Part shown: positions 46,487 to 55,445 of the stretch, one piece after another
How the letters are laid out: each line of letters begins with the position of its first letter
Numbering within the stretch: position 1 is the first letter of the stretch
Source: Parapedobacter koreensis
GTDB lineage: Bacteria > Bacteroidota > Bacteroidia > Sphingobacteriales > Sphingobacteriaceae
Direction of reading: 5' to 3'
DNA length: 64,000 nucleotides
Assembly (NCBI RefSeq): GCF_900109365.1
Contig: NZ_FNZR01000004.1
Coordinates: 310,001-374,000 of the forward strand
Translations under genes and position numbers: made by a program
Notes under the pieces: generated by a model
Told to the model about the DNA's origin: nothing
Databases searched by the model: none
Seen by the model: only the letters and a program-made list of their open reading frames with translations

Positions 46487-49219
46487 TTAATTATACATCT
46501 TCTCGTAATCATCGATGGTCGTTCCCTTGGCAAAATACCGGATATTATACGTAAAGCTCAACATAAAATACCGTTGCAATACATTCGATTGGGAGTCCTG
46601 TATGTAGGTCTCGGTAATGTCCCGCCGGATGTTGTTGTTCTGGCCGAACAGGTCATACACATTGACACTTACTTCAGCACGCTCGTTTCTGAGTAGTTTT
46701 TTCCCGATGGACATGTTGGCCAGCAAAATGCTGTTGTCATAACCTTCGGATAACCCCGTATTGAGCTGGTGATTGACGTCCAGCCGATAGACCAGGTTCT
46801 GCCAAAGGATCCAATTAAAATTAATCCGGGTAGTCTGGTTGAAATAGTTGTTGTTGAGCGTGGGACGCAGGGAATTTTGGACGGTATTGTATGATGAACG
46901 TGTCCAGATGTTGAAATCCATGCGGTCACTGATGTTGCTGCTCAATGAAATGCCCCCATTGTACCGGGTGGTTTTGACCGCGTTGACCTGGTCATTGATC
47001 ATCCCCGGGCTATTGGTATAGGAGATGCCACCATGGAAGTTAAAATTAGAGGGTAAGAAATGTACGGGCAGGCCATAATGGAAAAATGAGCGTAAATCCC
47101 AGTAGCCATCAAGGTTGACCGGACGTGTAAGCTGCGAACCCCGCTCCAGGATGATACCGTCTGCCAATTCAATGGGCGCTTCAGCAATGGTGGTACTGGT
47201 GACTACATTGTTGGACGTGACGGTAGATCGCACCATAGCAAAAAAGGTGCGTTGCGTTTCCGAATTATAACTCCGGTAGCGCAGATTGAACCGATTGCTG
47301 TACGACTGATCAAGGTCCGGATTTCCGGTGCGGAGGTGCAGGGGGTTTGAGTTGTCGATGACCGATTGCAGGTCGCCGATGCCGGGGGCATTGGTGCGTG
47401 CATCGTAGTCAAATTCCAGGTTTTTTGAGTCTGTAAACTTATAGTCCAACCGCAAGGAGGGCATGACGCTACGAAACGTACGCTGCAATGCGAACACGGA
47501 GGGAAACTCCTGATCATTTTTTAGCTGGGCGTGCTGAAACTCGGCTTCCACCTGAACGCGCAGTTTTTCCAAGGAATACTGATAGCCTATCTCGGCCTCC
47601 TGCGTGAGGTAGTCACTGTTGAAGGTGTTGCTGAGCGCGGTGTCCAGACGTACCTGATTGCCCATATTGTCCGTGTCATACGTCAGTTGGTCGGAGTCAT
47701 TGGTACGGGTACCAATTTGGTATTCAAATTCGACTATACCGTTCTTGCCGAACGGCTCGGTATAGGCGGCGTTTGCCTGCCAGTTAAATCCTTTACGTAC
47801 ACGCACAATTTGCTGGCTGATATTTTCCACGCGCTCGGCGGGATCGAAAAATATATTCTCGGCTTGTCGGTTGGCGTCGTCATCATTCTTTTGATTTCCA
47901 GTCACCAATCCCACGCGCAGGCTACGCCCTTTTTTGGCAAAGCGTCGGCTGTAAAATAGGCGGCTATTGAAGTTGAGGTCCGAATTGTCGGCCAGCCGCT
48001 GGTTTCCAGTTTGGTTCAATGGGCCGGAATCCGTCAAGGTATTTCCATTGAAAAAGCTGTTTTCGTTGTCCGACTGGGTGGAAAAATTTGGTCGGAAGAG
48101 GATGCGGTTGTTGCTGTCTATTTGGTACTCGAAGCGCATATTGAACCGATGGGCTGCGTTGCGGCGGGTATTCGTGCTCGACTCAGTATAGCGCTGCCCG
48201 TCGCTGTCAGGGAGCACATATTCGCGTAAAAGTGAAGATTCACCGAAGTTTTTGCGGTGATTGAATAAGTAGCTGGCGTTGACTTCAATTTTTTCACCCC
48301 AGTTATCGGTGTAGTTCAATCCAATGCGATTGGTATTAATGATACCATTCTGTGGGCGCGCTTCGCCCTGGCTGTTCGGATCTGCTGAAAAGTCTACCGC
48401 ATTGATGTTGTTGGTCAATCCAGTGATGGTGAGCCGTTGGCCTTCGTTGAAGGCATTTACACTGGCTCCCACCATGTAGCGTTCGCTGTCGCCGTATCCG
48501 GCTGACGATTTGCCAAAAAGCCCCTTCCGGCTATTGGGCTTGGTAATGATATTGATGGTTTTCAGGCGTTCGCCATCATCAAATCCGCTGGCCTCGGCTT
48601 CATCACTTAACTTATCAAACACCTGAATGCTTTGGATAATCTCCGCGGGCAAGTTCTGTAGTGCGGCTTTTACATCCGTGCCGAAAAACGGTTTGCCATC
48701 CACAAGGATCTGCGTGATATTTTCACCTTGAGCCTGGAGGTTGCCGTCCTCATTGCCCATGCCTGGCATTTTTTCGATAAGGTTTTGCGCAGAGGCGTCT
48801 TTCATGGTCTGGAATGCGCCGGCATTGAATTCAGTGGTGTCTCCCCGCTGTTTTCCTACCGGGGGACGGCCGGTGATGGTGATTTCGTCCAGCAACCGGG
48901 CTCCTTCATGGAGATACAAGGTGCCGACATCGATATCGTCATCGATTTCGATGGGTTTGTCGGTATTGTCGTAGCCAAGGTATTGCACGCGGATGAGGTA
49001 ATCCCCCTCTTCGACCTCATCCAGTTCAAAGGAACCGTTCGATTGGGTAACCGTTTCCCGGACGACCAATGAGTCCTGTGCATGGAGTAGGGAGACGGTG
49101 ACGTTTGGAAATGGGATGCTATCGCTGGCTGAGCGTACGTCCCCCTTGATGGTGTGCTGTTGTGCCAAAGCGGATTGTATAAATAGGCATGACAGCACGG
49201 CATAAAGTAAATATTTCAT
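46487..49219 (-). CDS. TonB-dependent receptor-like outer-membrane barrel protein
   Basis: 910-aa outer-membrane protein of the OMP_b-brl_3 group. The signal peptide is KYLLYAVLSCLFIQSALAQ. A carboxypeptidase-regulatory-like domain follows (about 25-95, IKGDVRSASDSIPFPNVTVSL), then the plug (about 110-230; LDEITITGRPPVGKQRGDT, QILVDGKPFFGTDVKAALQNLP) and a large C-terminal barrel. It has no SusD partner and so is not a glycan-locus SusC. Such receptors are usually linked to peptide, metal or unknown cargo, or to signalling. MKYLLY is chosen over an upstream in-frame Met. Confidence 0.9.
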   Translation of the reverse strand: MKYLLYAVLSCLFIQSALAQQHTIKGDVRSASDSIPFPNVTVSLLHAQDSLVVRETVTQSNGSFELDEVEEGDYLIRVQYLGYDNTDKPIEIDDDIDVGTLYLHEGARLLDEITITGRPPVGKQRGDTTEFNAGAFQTMKDASAQNLIEKMPGMGNEDGNLQAQGENITQILVDGKPFFGTDVKAALQNLPAEIIQSIQVFDKLSDEAEASGFDDGERLKTINIITKPNSRKGLFGKSSAGYGDSERYMVGASVNAFNEGQRLTITGLTNNINAVDFSADPNSQGEARPQNGIINTNRIGLNYTDNWGEKIEVNASYLFNHRKNFGESSLLREYVLPDSDGQRYTESSTNTRRNAAHRFNMRFEYQIDSNNRILFRPNFSTQSDNENSFFNGNTLTDSGPLNQTGNQRLADNSDLNFNSRLFYSRRFAKKGRSLRVGLVTGNQKNDDDANRQAENIFFDPAERVENISQQIVRVRKGFNWQANAAYTEPFGKNGIVEFEYQIGTRTNDSDQLTYDTDNMGNQVRLDTALSNTFNSDYLTQEAEIGYQYSLEKLRVQVEAEFQHAQLKNDQEFPSVFALQRTFRSVMPSLRLDYKFTDSKNLEFDYDARTNAPGIGDLQSVIDNSNPLHLRTGNPDLDQSYSNRFNLRYRSYNSETQRTFFAMVRSTVTSNNVVTSTTIAEAPIELADGIILERGSQLTRPVNLDGYWDLRSFFHYGLPVHFLPSNFNFHGGISYTNSPGMINDQVNAVKTTRYNGGISLSSNISDRMDFNIWTRSSYNTVQNSLRPTLNNNYFNQTTRINFNWILWQNLVYRLDVNHQLNTGLSEGYDNSILLANMSIGKKLLRNERAEVSVNVYDLFGQNNNIRRDITETYIQDSQSNVLQRYFMLSFTYNIRYFAKGTTIDDYEKMYN

Positions 49220-49440
49220 TAATGAATGTATTGTTTTAGTATCTGCGCGGAACTGCACAAATATCAGACCGTCATCGGCGGAATCGGCCGTTAAGTCAGC
49301 CTTGTCACGTGTTCGTTATGTAAAATAACTGTTAAGGTACCGTTGCTAAGAAGATGCCACAACTGTCATCGGCTGGTTAGTTTTGCTTCCCTTATCCCGC
49401 GACGGCAAGTACTTCCCGGTGAGATAACAAAAATTACTTG

Positions 49441-49448
49441 TACCTTTG
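49441..49448 (+). promoter_or_regulatory. -7 box (TACCTTTG) abutting the sufS start
   Basis: Exact TAnnTTTG match ending only 7 bases before the sufS ATG at 49455. With a start site 4-8 bases downstream of the box, the transcript would begin at or next to the start codon. Confidence 0.6.
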
Positions 49449-49454
49449 TATCCT

Positions 49455-50696
49455 ATGGAACGGACAGCAGTATTGGAGCGGTTTGACGTCAGGCGGATAA
49501 GGAAAGATTTTCCTATTCTCACCCGTACGGTGAATGGAAAACCCTTGGTATACCTTGACAATGGGGCCACTACGCAAAAACCTCAACAAGTGATCGATGC
49601 GATTGTAAACTACTATACGCAATTGAACAGCAACGTGCACCGAGGTGTACATCACTTGAGCCAACTGGCCACGGATGCCTTTGAGGTGACGCGACGCAAA
49701 TTGCAACCTTTTATCCATGCAGCCCATGAGCACGAAATCATTCTCACCAAGGGGACGACGGAAAGCATCAACTTGGTAGCCAGTTGCTACGGCAAAGCAT
49801 TCATAAGTGCCGGGGACGAAATCATCATCTCTGCTATGGAACATCATTCGAACATTGTCCCTTGGCAGATCGTTTGTGAGGAACGTGGTGCGTTGCTCAA
49901 AGTCGTGCCCATCAACGATGCGGGAGAATTGGACATGGAAATGTACCGATCAATGCTTAACGATCGGACCAGGCTGGTAGCGATTACTTATGTGTCTAAT
50001 GCGTTGGGAACCATCAATCCGGTGAAAACGATCATTGAGTTGGCCCATGCAGCAGGGGCACCTGTATTGCTCGATGCAGCCCAAGCCATACAGCACCTGA
50101 CCATCGATGTGCAGGAGTTGGATGTGGATTTTCTGGTGTTTTCCGGGCACAAAATGTATGGACCAACCGGCATCGGCGTGCTTTACGGAAAGGAAAAATG
50201 GCTAAATGCCATGCCTCCTTATCAAAGTGGGGGCGAGATGATCAAGGAAGTGACCTTTGCCCAAACGACCTACAACGAACTGCCATTCAAGTTTGAGGCA
50301 GGCACGCCCAATATCGAGGCGGGTATCTGCTTGGGCCATGCGATTGACTACATCAACGATATCGGGATGGCTGCCATCGCGCAATATGAACATGAATTGC
50401 TGGATTATACCACCCAACGTTTGCTGGATATTCCTGGGCTGCGCATCATCGGCACCGCGAAGGAAAAATCTAGCGTCGTATCTTTCTTGCTGGATGGGGC
50501 ACATCCGTATGATGTGGGGGTTATCCTTGACAAACTGGGTGTCGCCGTAAGGACAGGGCATCATTGTACGCAGCCGCTAATGGACCGCTACGGCATTCCC
50601 GGTACGGTAAGGGCTTCTATTGCGATGTATAACACGAAGGAAGATATTGACATATTGGTAGCAGGCGTGGAAAAAGCGGCAGCGATGTTGTTGTAG
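49455..50696 (+). CDS. sufS: Cysteine desulfurase SufS
   Basis: PLP enzyme (413 aa, group II) that strips sulfur from cysteine as an enzyme-bound persulfide for Fe-S cluster assembly. The N-terminal block IRKDFPILTRTVNGKPLVYLDNGATTQKP is followed by the stacking His in AMEHHSN, the PLP Lys in FSGHKMYGPTG and the active-site Cys in RTGHHCTQPLMDRYG. The partner gene sufE lies 65 bases downstream. The other suf genes (sufBCD) are not in this window. Confidence 0.96.
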   Translation: MERTAVLERFDVRRIRKDFPILTRTVNGKPLVYLDNGATTQKPQQVIDAIVNYYTQLNSNVHRGVHHLSQLATDAFEVTRRKLQPFIHAAHEHEIILTKGTTESINLVASCYGKAFISAGDEIIISAMEHHSNIVPWQIVCEERGALLKVVPINDAGELDMEMYRSMLNDRTRLVAITYVSNALGTINPVKTIIELAHAAGAPVLLDAAQAIQHLTIDVQELDVDFLVFSGHKMYGPTGIGVLYGKEKWLNAMPPYQSGGEMIKEVTFAQTTYNELPFKFEAGTPNIEAGICLGHAIDYINDIGMAAIAQYEHELLDYTTQRLLDIPGLRIIGTAKEKSSVVSFLLDGAHPYDVGVILDKLGVAVRTGHHCTQPLMDRYGIPGTVRASIAMYNTKEDIDILVAGVEKAAAMLL

Positions 50697-50761
50697 TCCG
50701 GAGTCGGAAGACAGGAGTCCATAAGTCTCATGTCTATTGTCTCATGTCTCAAATCTCAAAA
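50697..50761. repeat. Degenerate short-unit repeat, sufS-sufE spacer
   Basis: Low-complexity stretch built from variants of GAGTC / GTCTC and ATGTCTAT units. It shares the 13-mer ATGTCTATTGTCT (50730-50742) with the spacer before the thuA-like gene (62581-62593). Confidence 0.45.
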
Positions 50762-51181
50762 ATGACCATAAACGAAATACAAGACGAACTTATTGACGAT
50801 TTTGCATTCTTTGATGATTGGATGGCCAAATACGAATACATCATTCAACTCGGAAAAGAATTGCCACTGATTGATGAGCAGTACAAAAAAGACGAATACC
50901 TCATCAAAGGTTGCCAATCGAAGGTTTGGTTGCATGCCGACCACCAAGGTGGCAAGGTCATATTCACAGCGGATAGCGACGCCATCATTACGAAAGGATT
51001 GGTGGGATTGATGATAAAAGTGTTATCAAACCATACGCCACGGGAAATCGCCAATAGTGAACTTTATTTCATTGACCAAATTGGACTGAAGGAACACCTT
51101 TCGCCTACCCGTGCGAATGGCTTGCTATCTATGGTAAAGCAGATGAAACTGTATGCTGTGGCGTTGAACGCTAAAATTTGA
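50762..51181 (+). CDS. sufE: SufE-family sulfur acceptor
   Basis: 139-aa protein that takes the persulfide from SufS and passes it to the SufBCD scaffold. It is recognised by the N-terminal DELIDDFAFFDDWMAKYEYIIQLG helix, the acceptor Cys in LIKGCQSKVWLHA (about 53) and the DIGL-like block YFIDQIGLKEHLSPTRANGL. An ATG 18 bases earlier is possible, but MTINEIQ fits homologues. It pairs with sufS; together they form a minimal mobilisation module. Confidence 0.95.
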   Translation: MTINEIQDELIDDFAFFDDWMAKYEYIIQLGKELPLIDEQYKKDEYLIKGCQSKVWLHADHQGGKVIFTADSDAIITKGLVGLMIKVLSNHTPREIANSELYFIDQIGLKEHLSPTRANGLLSMVKQMKLYAVALNAKI

Positions 51182-51265
51182 TTAAGGAACAAGGATTTAA
51201 CGAGCAAGGATACTAACGTCCTTCATCTTTGCTCCTTGTTCTTTAATCCTTATTCCAACTTCCAA
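51182..51265. repeat. Imperfect inverted repeat between sufE and lysS
   Basis: GATTAAGGAACAAGGA at the left and CTCCTTGTTCTTTAATCC at the right form an imperfect hairpin between the two convergent genes. Its purine-rich AAGGA units give it a low-complexity look. It may act as a shared terminator, although no clear T tract follows. Confidence 0.4.
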
Positions 51266-52984
51266 CTACTCAAACCACCTCAGCACCTCATCCTTCGTAG
51301 GCATAGGGATTTCAAGCTTCATTTTCTTGCGCAGGCCACCCAAATCATTGAACACCTTATTGGGGTTGGCTGCCTTCAGGGCGTCGATGGTGTTTAATCC
51401 CATTTTTTGCAATACCGGTATCCATTCTTCCGGTATGCCCTGTGCCGTGTAATCACCCGTGCCGGCTTGTTTCAATACCTTCTCCGGGCGCATTTGTGGG
51501 AAGAACAATACATCCTGTATACTCTGCTGGTTGGTCATGAGCATCGCCAATCGGTCGATACCAATACCGATGCCCGATGTGGGTGGCATGCCGTATTCCA
51601 ATGCCCGCAGGAAGTCATAGTCGATAAACATCGCTTCGTCGTCGCCGCGCTCCATGAGTTTGAGCTGTTCTTCGAAGCGTATCCGTTGATCGATGGGGTC
51701 ATTCAGCTCACTGTAGGCGTTGGCCAGTTCCTTGCCGTTGATCATCAGCTCAAAACGCTCCACCAAGCCGGGTTTACTGCGGTGTTTTTTGGTGAGCGGG
51801 CTCATCTCTACGGGATAGTCGATGATAAAGGTTGGTTGGATATAGTGGTGCTCGCATTTTTCACCGAAAATCTCATCGATCAACTTCCCTTTACCCATGC
51901 TTTCGTCCGTGGGAATACCCAGTTGCTTGCAGACCTCGCGGAGGCCTGATTCATCCAATCCATCCACTTCGAATCCGGTATGTTCCTTGATGGCGTCGTA
52001 GATGCTCACCCGTGGGTAGGGTGCGGTGAAATTAATCTCCTTGTCACCCACCTGCAGCTTAGCAGTACCATTGGTTTCAATAGCCACATGCTCGAAAAGT
52101 TTCTCGGTGATATCCATCATCCAGAGGTAGTCTTTATAGGCGGTATAAAACTCCAGCACGGTAAATTCGGGGTTGTGCGTGCGATCCATCCCCTCGTTGC
52201 GGAAATTCCGGCTAAATTCATAGACCCAATCATACCCACCCACGATGAGGCGTTTGAGGTACAGCTCGTTGGCAATGCGAAGGTACAGCGGTATGTCCAG
52301 TGCATTATGATGCGTGATGAAAGGGCGAGCTGCTGCACCGCCCGGTATGCTTTGTAATACAGGCGTATCCACTTCCAGCGCGCCGCGCTCATTGAGGAAA
52401 TTCCGGATAGCGGTTTTCACTTTGGATACTTTGACAAAGGTCTCGCGCACTTGCGGATTGACCACCAGGTCTACATAGCGCTGGCGGTAGCGAAATTCAG
52501 GGTCGGTGACGGCATCGAAGGTCTTGCCATCGGCAGATTTGACCACGGGCAATGGCTTCAGCGATTTCGACAACAACGTGAGTTGCTGCACGTGTACAGA
52601 AATTTCTCCGGTATTCGTGGTAAACACAAACCCCTTGATGCCGAGGAAATCGCCGATATCCAATAATTTCTTGAATACCGTATTGTATAGCGTCTTGTCT
52701 TCCTCGGGGCAGAGGTCGTCACGTTTTAAGTAGGCTTGGATACGTCCGGTAGCGTCCTGCAATTCGATAAACGAGGCATTGCCCATCACGCGGCGGCCCA
52801 TCATCCGTCCTGCGATACTGATATTTTTATAGTTTAGCTTGTCGCGTTCATAATTTTCCAGGATATCCTTGGCAGTGACATTGACCTCGAATGCTTCAGC
52901 AGGGTAGGGATCGATACCCAATGCCGCTAATTTGGCTAACGCATCCCTGCGTTGCAGTTCCTGTTCAGATAGTGTGGTACTCAT
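51266..52984 (-). CDS. lysS: Lysyl-tRNA synthetase (class II)
   Basis: Charges tRNA-Lys. The 572-aa enzyme has the OB-fold anticodon-binding domain (about 55-150, ISIAGRMMGRRVMGNASFIELQD) and the class II catalytic core. Motif 2 has FRNEGMDRTHNPEFTVLEFY and motif 3 has GIGIGIDRLAMLMTN near residue 485, followed by QDVLFFPQMRPE. A C-terminal about 65-residue extension after that is typical of Bacteroidota LysS. Monocistronic, with a minus-strand -7 box TAAGTTTG just upstream. Confidence 0.97.
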   Translation of the reverse strand: MSTTLSEQELQRRDALAKLAALGIDPYPAEAFEVNVTAKDILENYERDKLNYKNISIAGRMMGRRVMGNASFIELQDATGRIQAYLKRDDLCPEEDKTLYNTVFKKLLDIGDFLGIKGFVFTTNTGEISVHVQQLTLLSKSLKPLPVVKSADGKTFDAVTDPEFRYRQRYVDLVVNPQVRETFVKVSKVKTAIRNFLNERGALEVDTPVLQSIPGGAAARPFITHHNALDIPLYLRIANELYLKRLIVGGYDWVYEFSRNFRNEGMDRTHNPEFTVLEFYTAYKDYLWMMDITEKLFEHVAIETNGTAKLQVGDKEINFTAPYPRVSIYDAIKEHTGFEVDGLDESGLREVCKQLGIPTDESMGKGKLIDEIFGEKCEHHYIQPTFIIDYPVEMSPLTKKHRSKPGLVERFELMINGKELANAYSELNDPIDQRIRFEEQLKLMERGDDEAMFIDYDFLRALEYGMPPTSGIGIGIDRLAMLMTNQQSIQDVLFFPQMRPEKVLKQAGTGDYTAQGIPEEWIPVLQKMGLNTIDALKAANPNKVFNDLGGLRKKMKLEIPMPTKDEVLRWFE

Positions 52985-53003
52985 CCAATGTTGAATTATG
53001 CGG

Positions 53004-53011
53004 CAAACTTA
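53004..53011 (-). promoter_or_regulatory. -7 box (TAAGTTTG) of lysS
   Basis: Exact TAnnTTTG on the minus strand, 19 bases before the lysS start codon. The 288-base gap up to the sigma-factor gene holds no further feature that I can support apart from the plus-strand box at 53222-53229. Confidence 0.6.
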
Positions 53012-53221
53012 GCTAAAATGCATTTTAATTGCAACGATGGTTGCCAACCTGTAGCATTTCCTTGCAGGTATCCGTCTTACCCAAAAATAACGTAATATTA
53101 GGCTTATGACGCATGGTTTTAGGGCTGGCTACATACTCCCGATAGATTGAAAAAAGTATTTGTTGGGTTCGTTTTAGCGGCAGGCAGGTAATGAGCATTT
53201 GAATTTGAAAGTGGGTTTATC

Positions 53222-53229
53222 TAAGTTTG
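53222..53229 (+). promoter_or_regulatory. -7 box (TAAGTTTG) of the ECF sigma factor gene
   Basis: Exact TAnnTTTG on the plus strand, 43 bases before the GTG start of the sigma factor. It suggests that the sigma/anti-sigma pair is read by the housekeeping sigma factor, with any autoregulated promoter not recognised. Confidence 0.5.
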
Positions 53230-53272
53230 CATATCGAATTAACGAGCTGATTAATTGTAGCGTAGCCGCATA

Positions 53273-53878
53273 GTGAGTTTTAACATCCGATACTCGAAGA
53301 GGAAACATGCGTTGTCATTGGAGGACGCGGTGAAGGGGTGTGTGCAAAATGGAGACGAACGGAGTAAAGAATTGATATACAAAAGCTGTTACGGCTATGT
53401 GCGTGCGATTACCATGCGATACGTCAAGAATGAATTTGATGCCGAGGAGCTGACCAATGAGAGTTTTATTCGGGCGTTTAGCAAAATTGCAACGTTTAAC
53501 AGCGGGGAATCGGGCGATCGGTTTGAAAAGTCATTCCGCGCTTGGCTGGCCCGTATCGCGGTAAATATATCCATTGATTTTTTGCGTGCTCAGAAGCAAC
53601 TGCTGGCGTTGGATGATGTCAGCGAGAGCGAAATAGAGCAGCAACGTGTAGAAGTATCCGGAAATTTGCATGTAGAAGACATCATGAAATTATTGTTTCA
53701 GCTGCCAGAAATTCAACGGACAATTTTTAACCTGTATGAGGTGGAAGGGTATTCCCACGAGGAAGTTTCAGCATTGTTGGCCATTCCTGAAAGCACATCC
53801 CGGACCTACCTCACACGCGCAAAGAAAAAATTACGGCAGCTTTATCTGGCATCAACAAACATTACGGCTAGGTTTTAA
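53273..53878 (+). CDS. ECF RNA polymerase sigma factor (Das-like partner)
   Basis: 201-aa sigma-70 family ECF factor. Region 2 (about 30-115) has the core-binding DAEELTNESFIRAF and the -10-recognition segment FRAWLARIAVNISIDFLRAQ. Region 4 (about 140-195) has LLFQLPEIQRTIFNLYEVEGYSHEEVSALLAIPESTSRTYLTRAKKKLRQ. The start is a GTG: an in-frame TAG lies 15 bases upstream and the next Met is deep inside region 2. The gene 12 bases downstream encodes its likely anti-sigma factor, so it should be held at the inner membrane until an envelope signal releases it. Confidence 0.93.
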   Translation: MSFNIRYSKRKHALSLEDAVKGCVQNGDERSKELIYKSCYGYVRAITMRYVKNEFDAEELTNESFIRAFSKIATFNSGESGDRFEKSFRAWLARIAVNISIDFLRAQKQLLALDDVSESEIEQQRVEVSGNLHVEDIMKLLFQLPEIQRTIFNLYEVEGYSHEEVSALLAIPESTSRTYLTRAKKKLRQLYLASTNITARF

Positions 53879-53890
53879 TGATAGGTTGAA

Positions 53891-55213
53891 ATGAACGAAA
53901 GTGAAGAAAATAAGGAACTGATTCAACGGATGGCAGCGGCCCTGCGCAACCATGAGGAATCCTACCGGGAGGGGGCATGGGAACGTTTTTCGGCTGTGCA
54001 CGGTAAGCCGAAGCCGAAGGTACTGCGATGGCCCTATTGGAGTGCCGCTGCGGTGGTGCTACTGGCAACGGGCTTGTTTTGGTTCAATTGGAAGGCCAGT
54101 GGTCCCGATGGAATAGCTACTGACAGTGAGATACAGCAAACACTGGCCCAGCGCCCTTTGGAAAAACAGCAAATGACAACAGCCGAATTATCGGACGAAA
54201 CGGAGGGGGCTGCTCAGGTAGCAGTGCAACCATCGAACCGGAATGTGCACATTGCGCCTGTAAGTGTACGCGCTACGCCTATTCCCGATGCGGTATCCGT
54301 ACCGGGAGTTGATCCGGTCCAATTGGCCGCTGTGGAAGAGGAAGTTTCCGATGACAAACACATTTCAAGTGCTGAAGCAACGGGTCAGCTATCAGACACA
54401 CCGGCGCAGCGCCTCGCTGCCGTCGGAGAGCAGGATGCCCCTGATCGCATGTTGGGACGGGAAGCAGCAAGCCATGAGGCGTCGCCAAGCGCAGCATATG
54501 CCACAACCGCGGGCGAAGTTGCGAGCGACGGCACGCGGAAATGGAATCTTGGCGTGATGGTCGCACCATCACTCACCAGTGAGAAGGTCAATTGGGGGGG
54601 GGGGATAGCTATCGCTTATCAGCTATCGGACAAATTCTCGGTGGGATCTGGTGTGTCGATCGGCCAGTTGGGTGTCAGTGAAAATCCGAATTATGAACCG
54701 CGGTCGCCGCAGACCGCCGCTACTCCGAACATGCCATCCAGTACGGACGGCCACGGATACCAGGGTTTTGTAAACAATAGCGAGCAGTATAAGGAGGGGA
54801 TCTCGGTGACCAGCAGTGTAGTGACACTGGATATTCCGATCGATCTGCGATACGAAGTAGCGCGGGGTTTCTACACTTCGGTAGGTGTGTCGTATGTGGC
54901 TGTATTGAATGAGCAGCGTACCAGCCACTTCGTCGGCCAACTCAATGAACGCACATTTGGGGAAAGCAACTCCACTCACAAGAATTTGGCCACTTCTATG
55001 GAAGTCGTGTCCATGTCCGAACGGACGAACGAACAGCCCCTCGAAGGAAAGGGGTATGCAGGTTTTATGAATTTTTCTATCGGGCGCAAGGTGCCACTAT
55101 CCAAAAAGCTGTCGCTCTCAGTGGAGCCTTATTTTAAGCTTCCCATTGGGCGGCTTTCCAAGGAGGAAATGAACTTTACCAATGGCGGAATACGTATCGT
55201 AACCGGGTTTTGA
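53891..55213 (+). CDS. Dual-membrane-spanning anti-sigma factor candidate (Dma-like)
   Basis: 440-aa protein with four zones. Residues 1-47 are a charged helical cytoplasmic segment containing ESYREGAWERF, which resembles Bacteroidota anti-sigma N-termini. One transmembrane helix (48-67) reads PYWSAAAVVLLATGLFWFNW. Residues 68-215 form an Ala/Glu/Gln/Pro-rich low-complexity linker. From about 217 come alternating amphipathic strands of an outer-membrane beta-barrel, ending in a C-terminal Phe (IVTGF). One chain would thus cross the inner membrane, span the periplasm and insert in the outer membrane. This matches the Dma proteins described in Bacteroides, encoded next to their sigma factors (Das). 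The family match is by architecture, not by alignment. Confidence 0.75.
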   Translation: MNESEENKELIQRMAAALRNHEESYREGAWERFSAVHGKPKPKVLRWPYWSAAAVVLLATGLFWFNWKASGPDGIATDSEIQQTLAQRPLEKQQMTTAELSDETEGAAQVAVQPSNRNVHIAPVSVRATPIPDAVSVPGVDPVQLAAVEEEVSDDKHISSAEATGQLSDTPAQRLAAVGEQDAPDRMLGREAASHEASPSAAYATTAGEVASDGTRKWNLGVMVAPSLTSEKVNWGGGIAIAYQLSDKFSVGSGVSIGQLGVSENPNYEPRSPQTAATPNMPSSTDGHGYQGFVNNSEQYKEGISVTSSVVTLDIPIDLRYEVARGFYTSVGVSYVAVLNEQRTSHFVGQLNERTFGESNSTHKNLATSMEVVSMSERTNEQPLEGKGYAGFMNFSIGRKVPLSKKLSLSVEPYFKLPIGRLSKEEMNFTNGGIRIVTGF

Positions 55214-55274
55214 CCCTTCCCCGGGGTTAATAATTATTTAATAGCTAACGTTTTGATTAGTTAGCAAAATCTAT

Positions 55275-55282
55275 TACATTTG
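55275..55282 (+). promoter_or_regulatory. -7 box (TACATTTG) upstream of the TPR histidine kinase
   Basis: Exact TAnnTTTG; it would give a leader of about 160 bases before the kinase start. No riboswitch-like fold was recognised in that leader. Confidence 0.4.
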
Positions 55283-55445
55283 ATGCGTACCTTTTTAGCT
55301 ACAGCGTGAGCGGATGGCAAAAAAAGGCAGCTGACTCATCTACCTTTTTGTGTTTTTGATTGCCAAGGGCATGCTTCATATAAGGTGAGCCGGGTTTTGG
55401 GTATGAGGTTTGTGCTTCACGTGGCAATAGTTTTACAAACGGATA

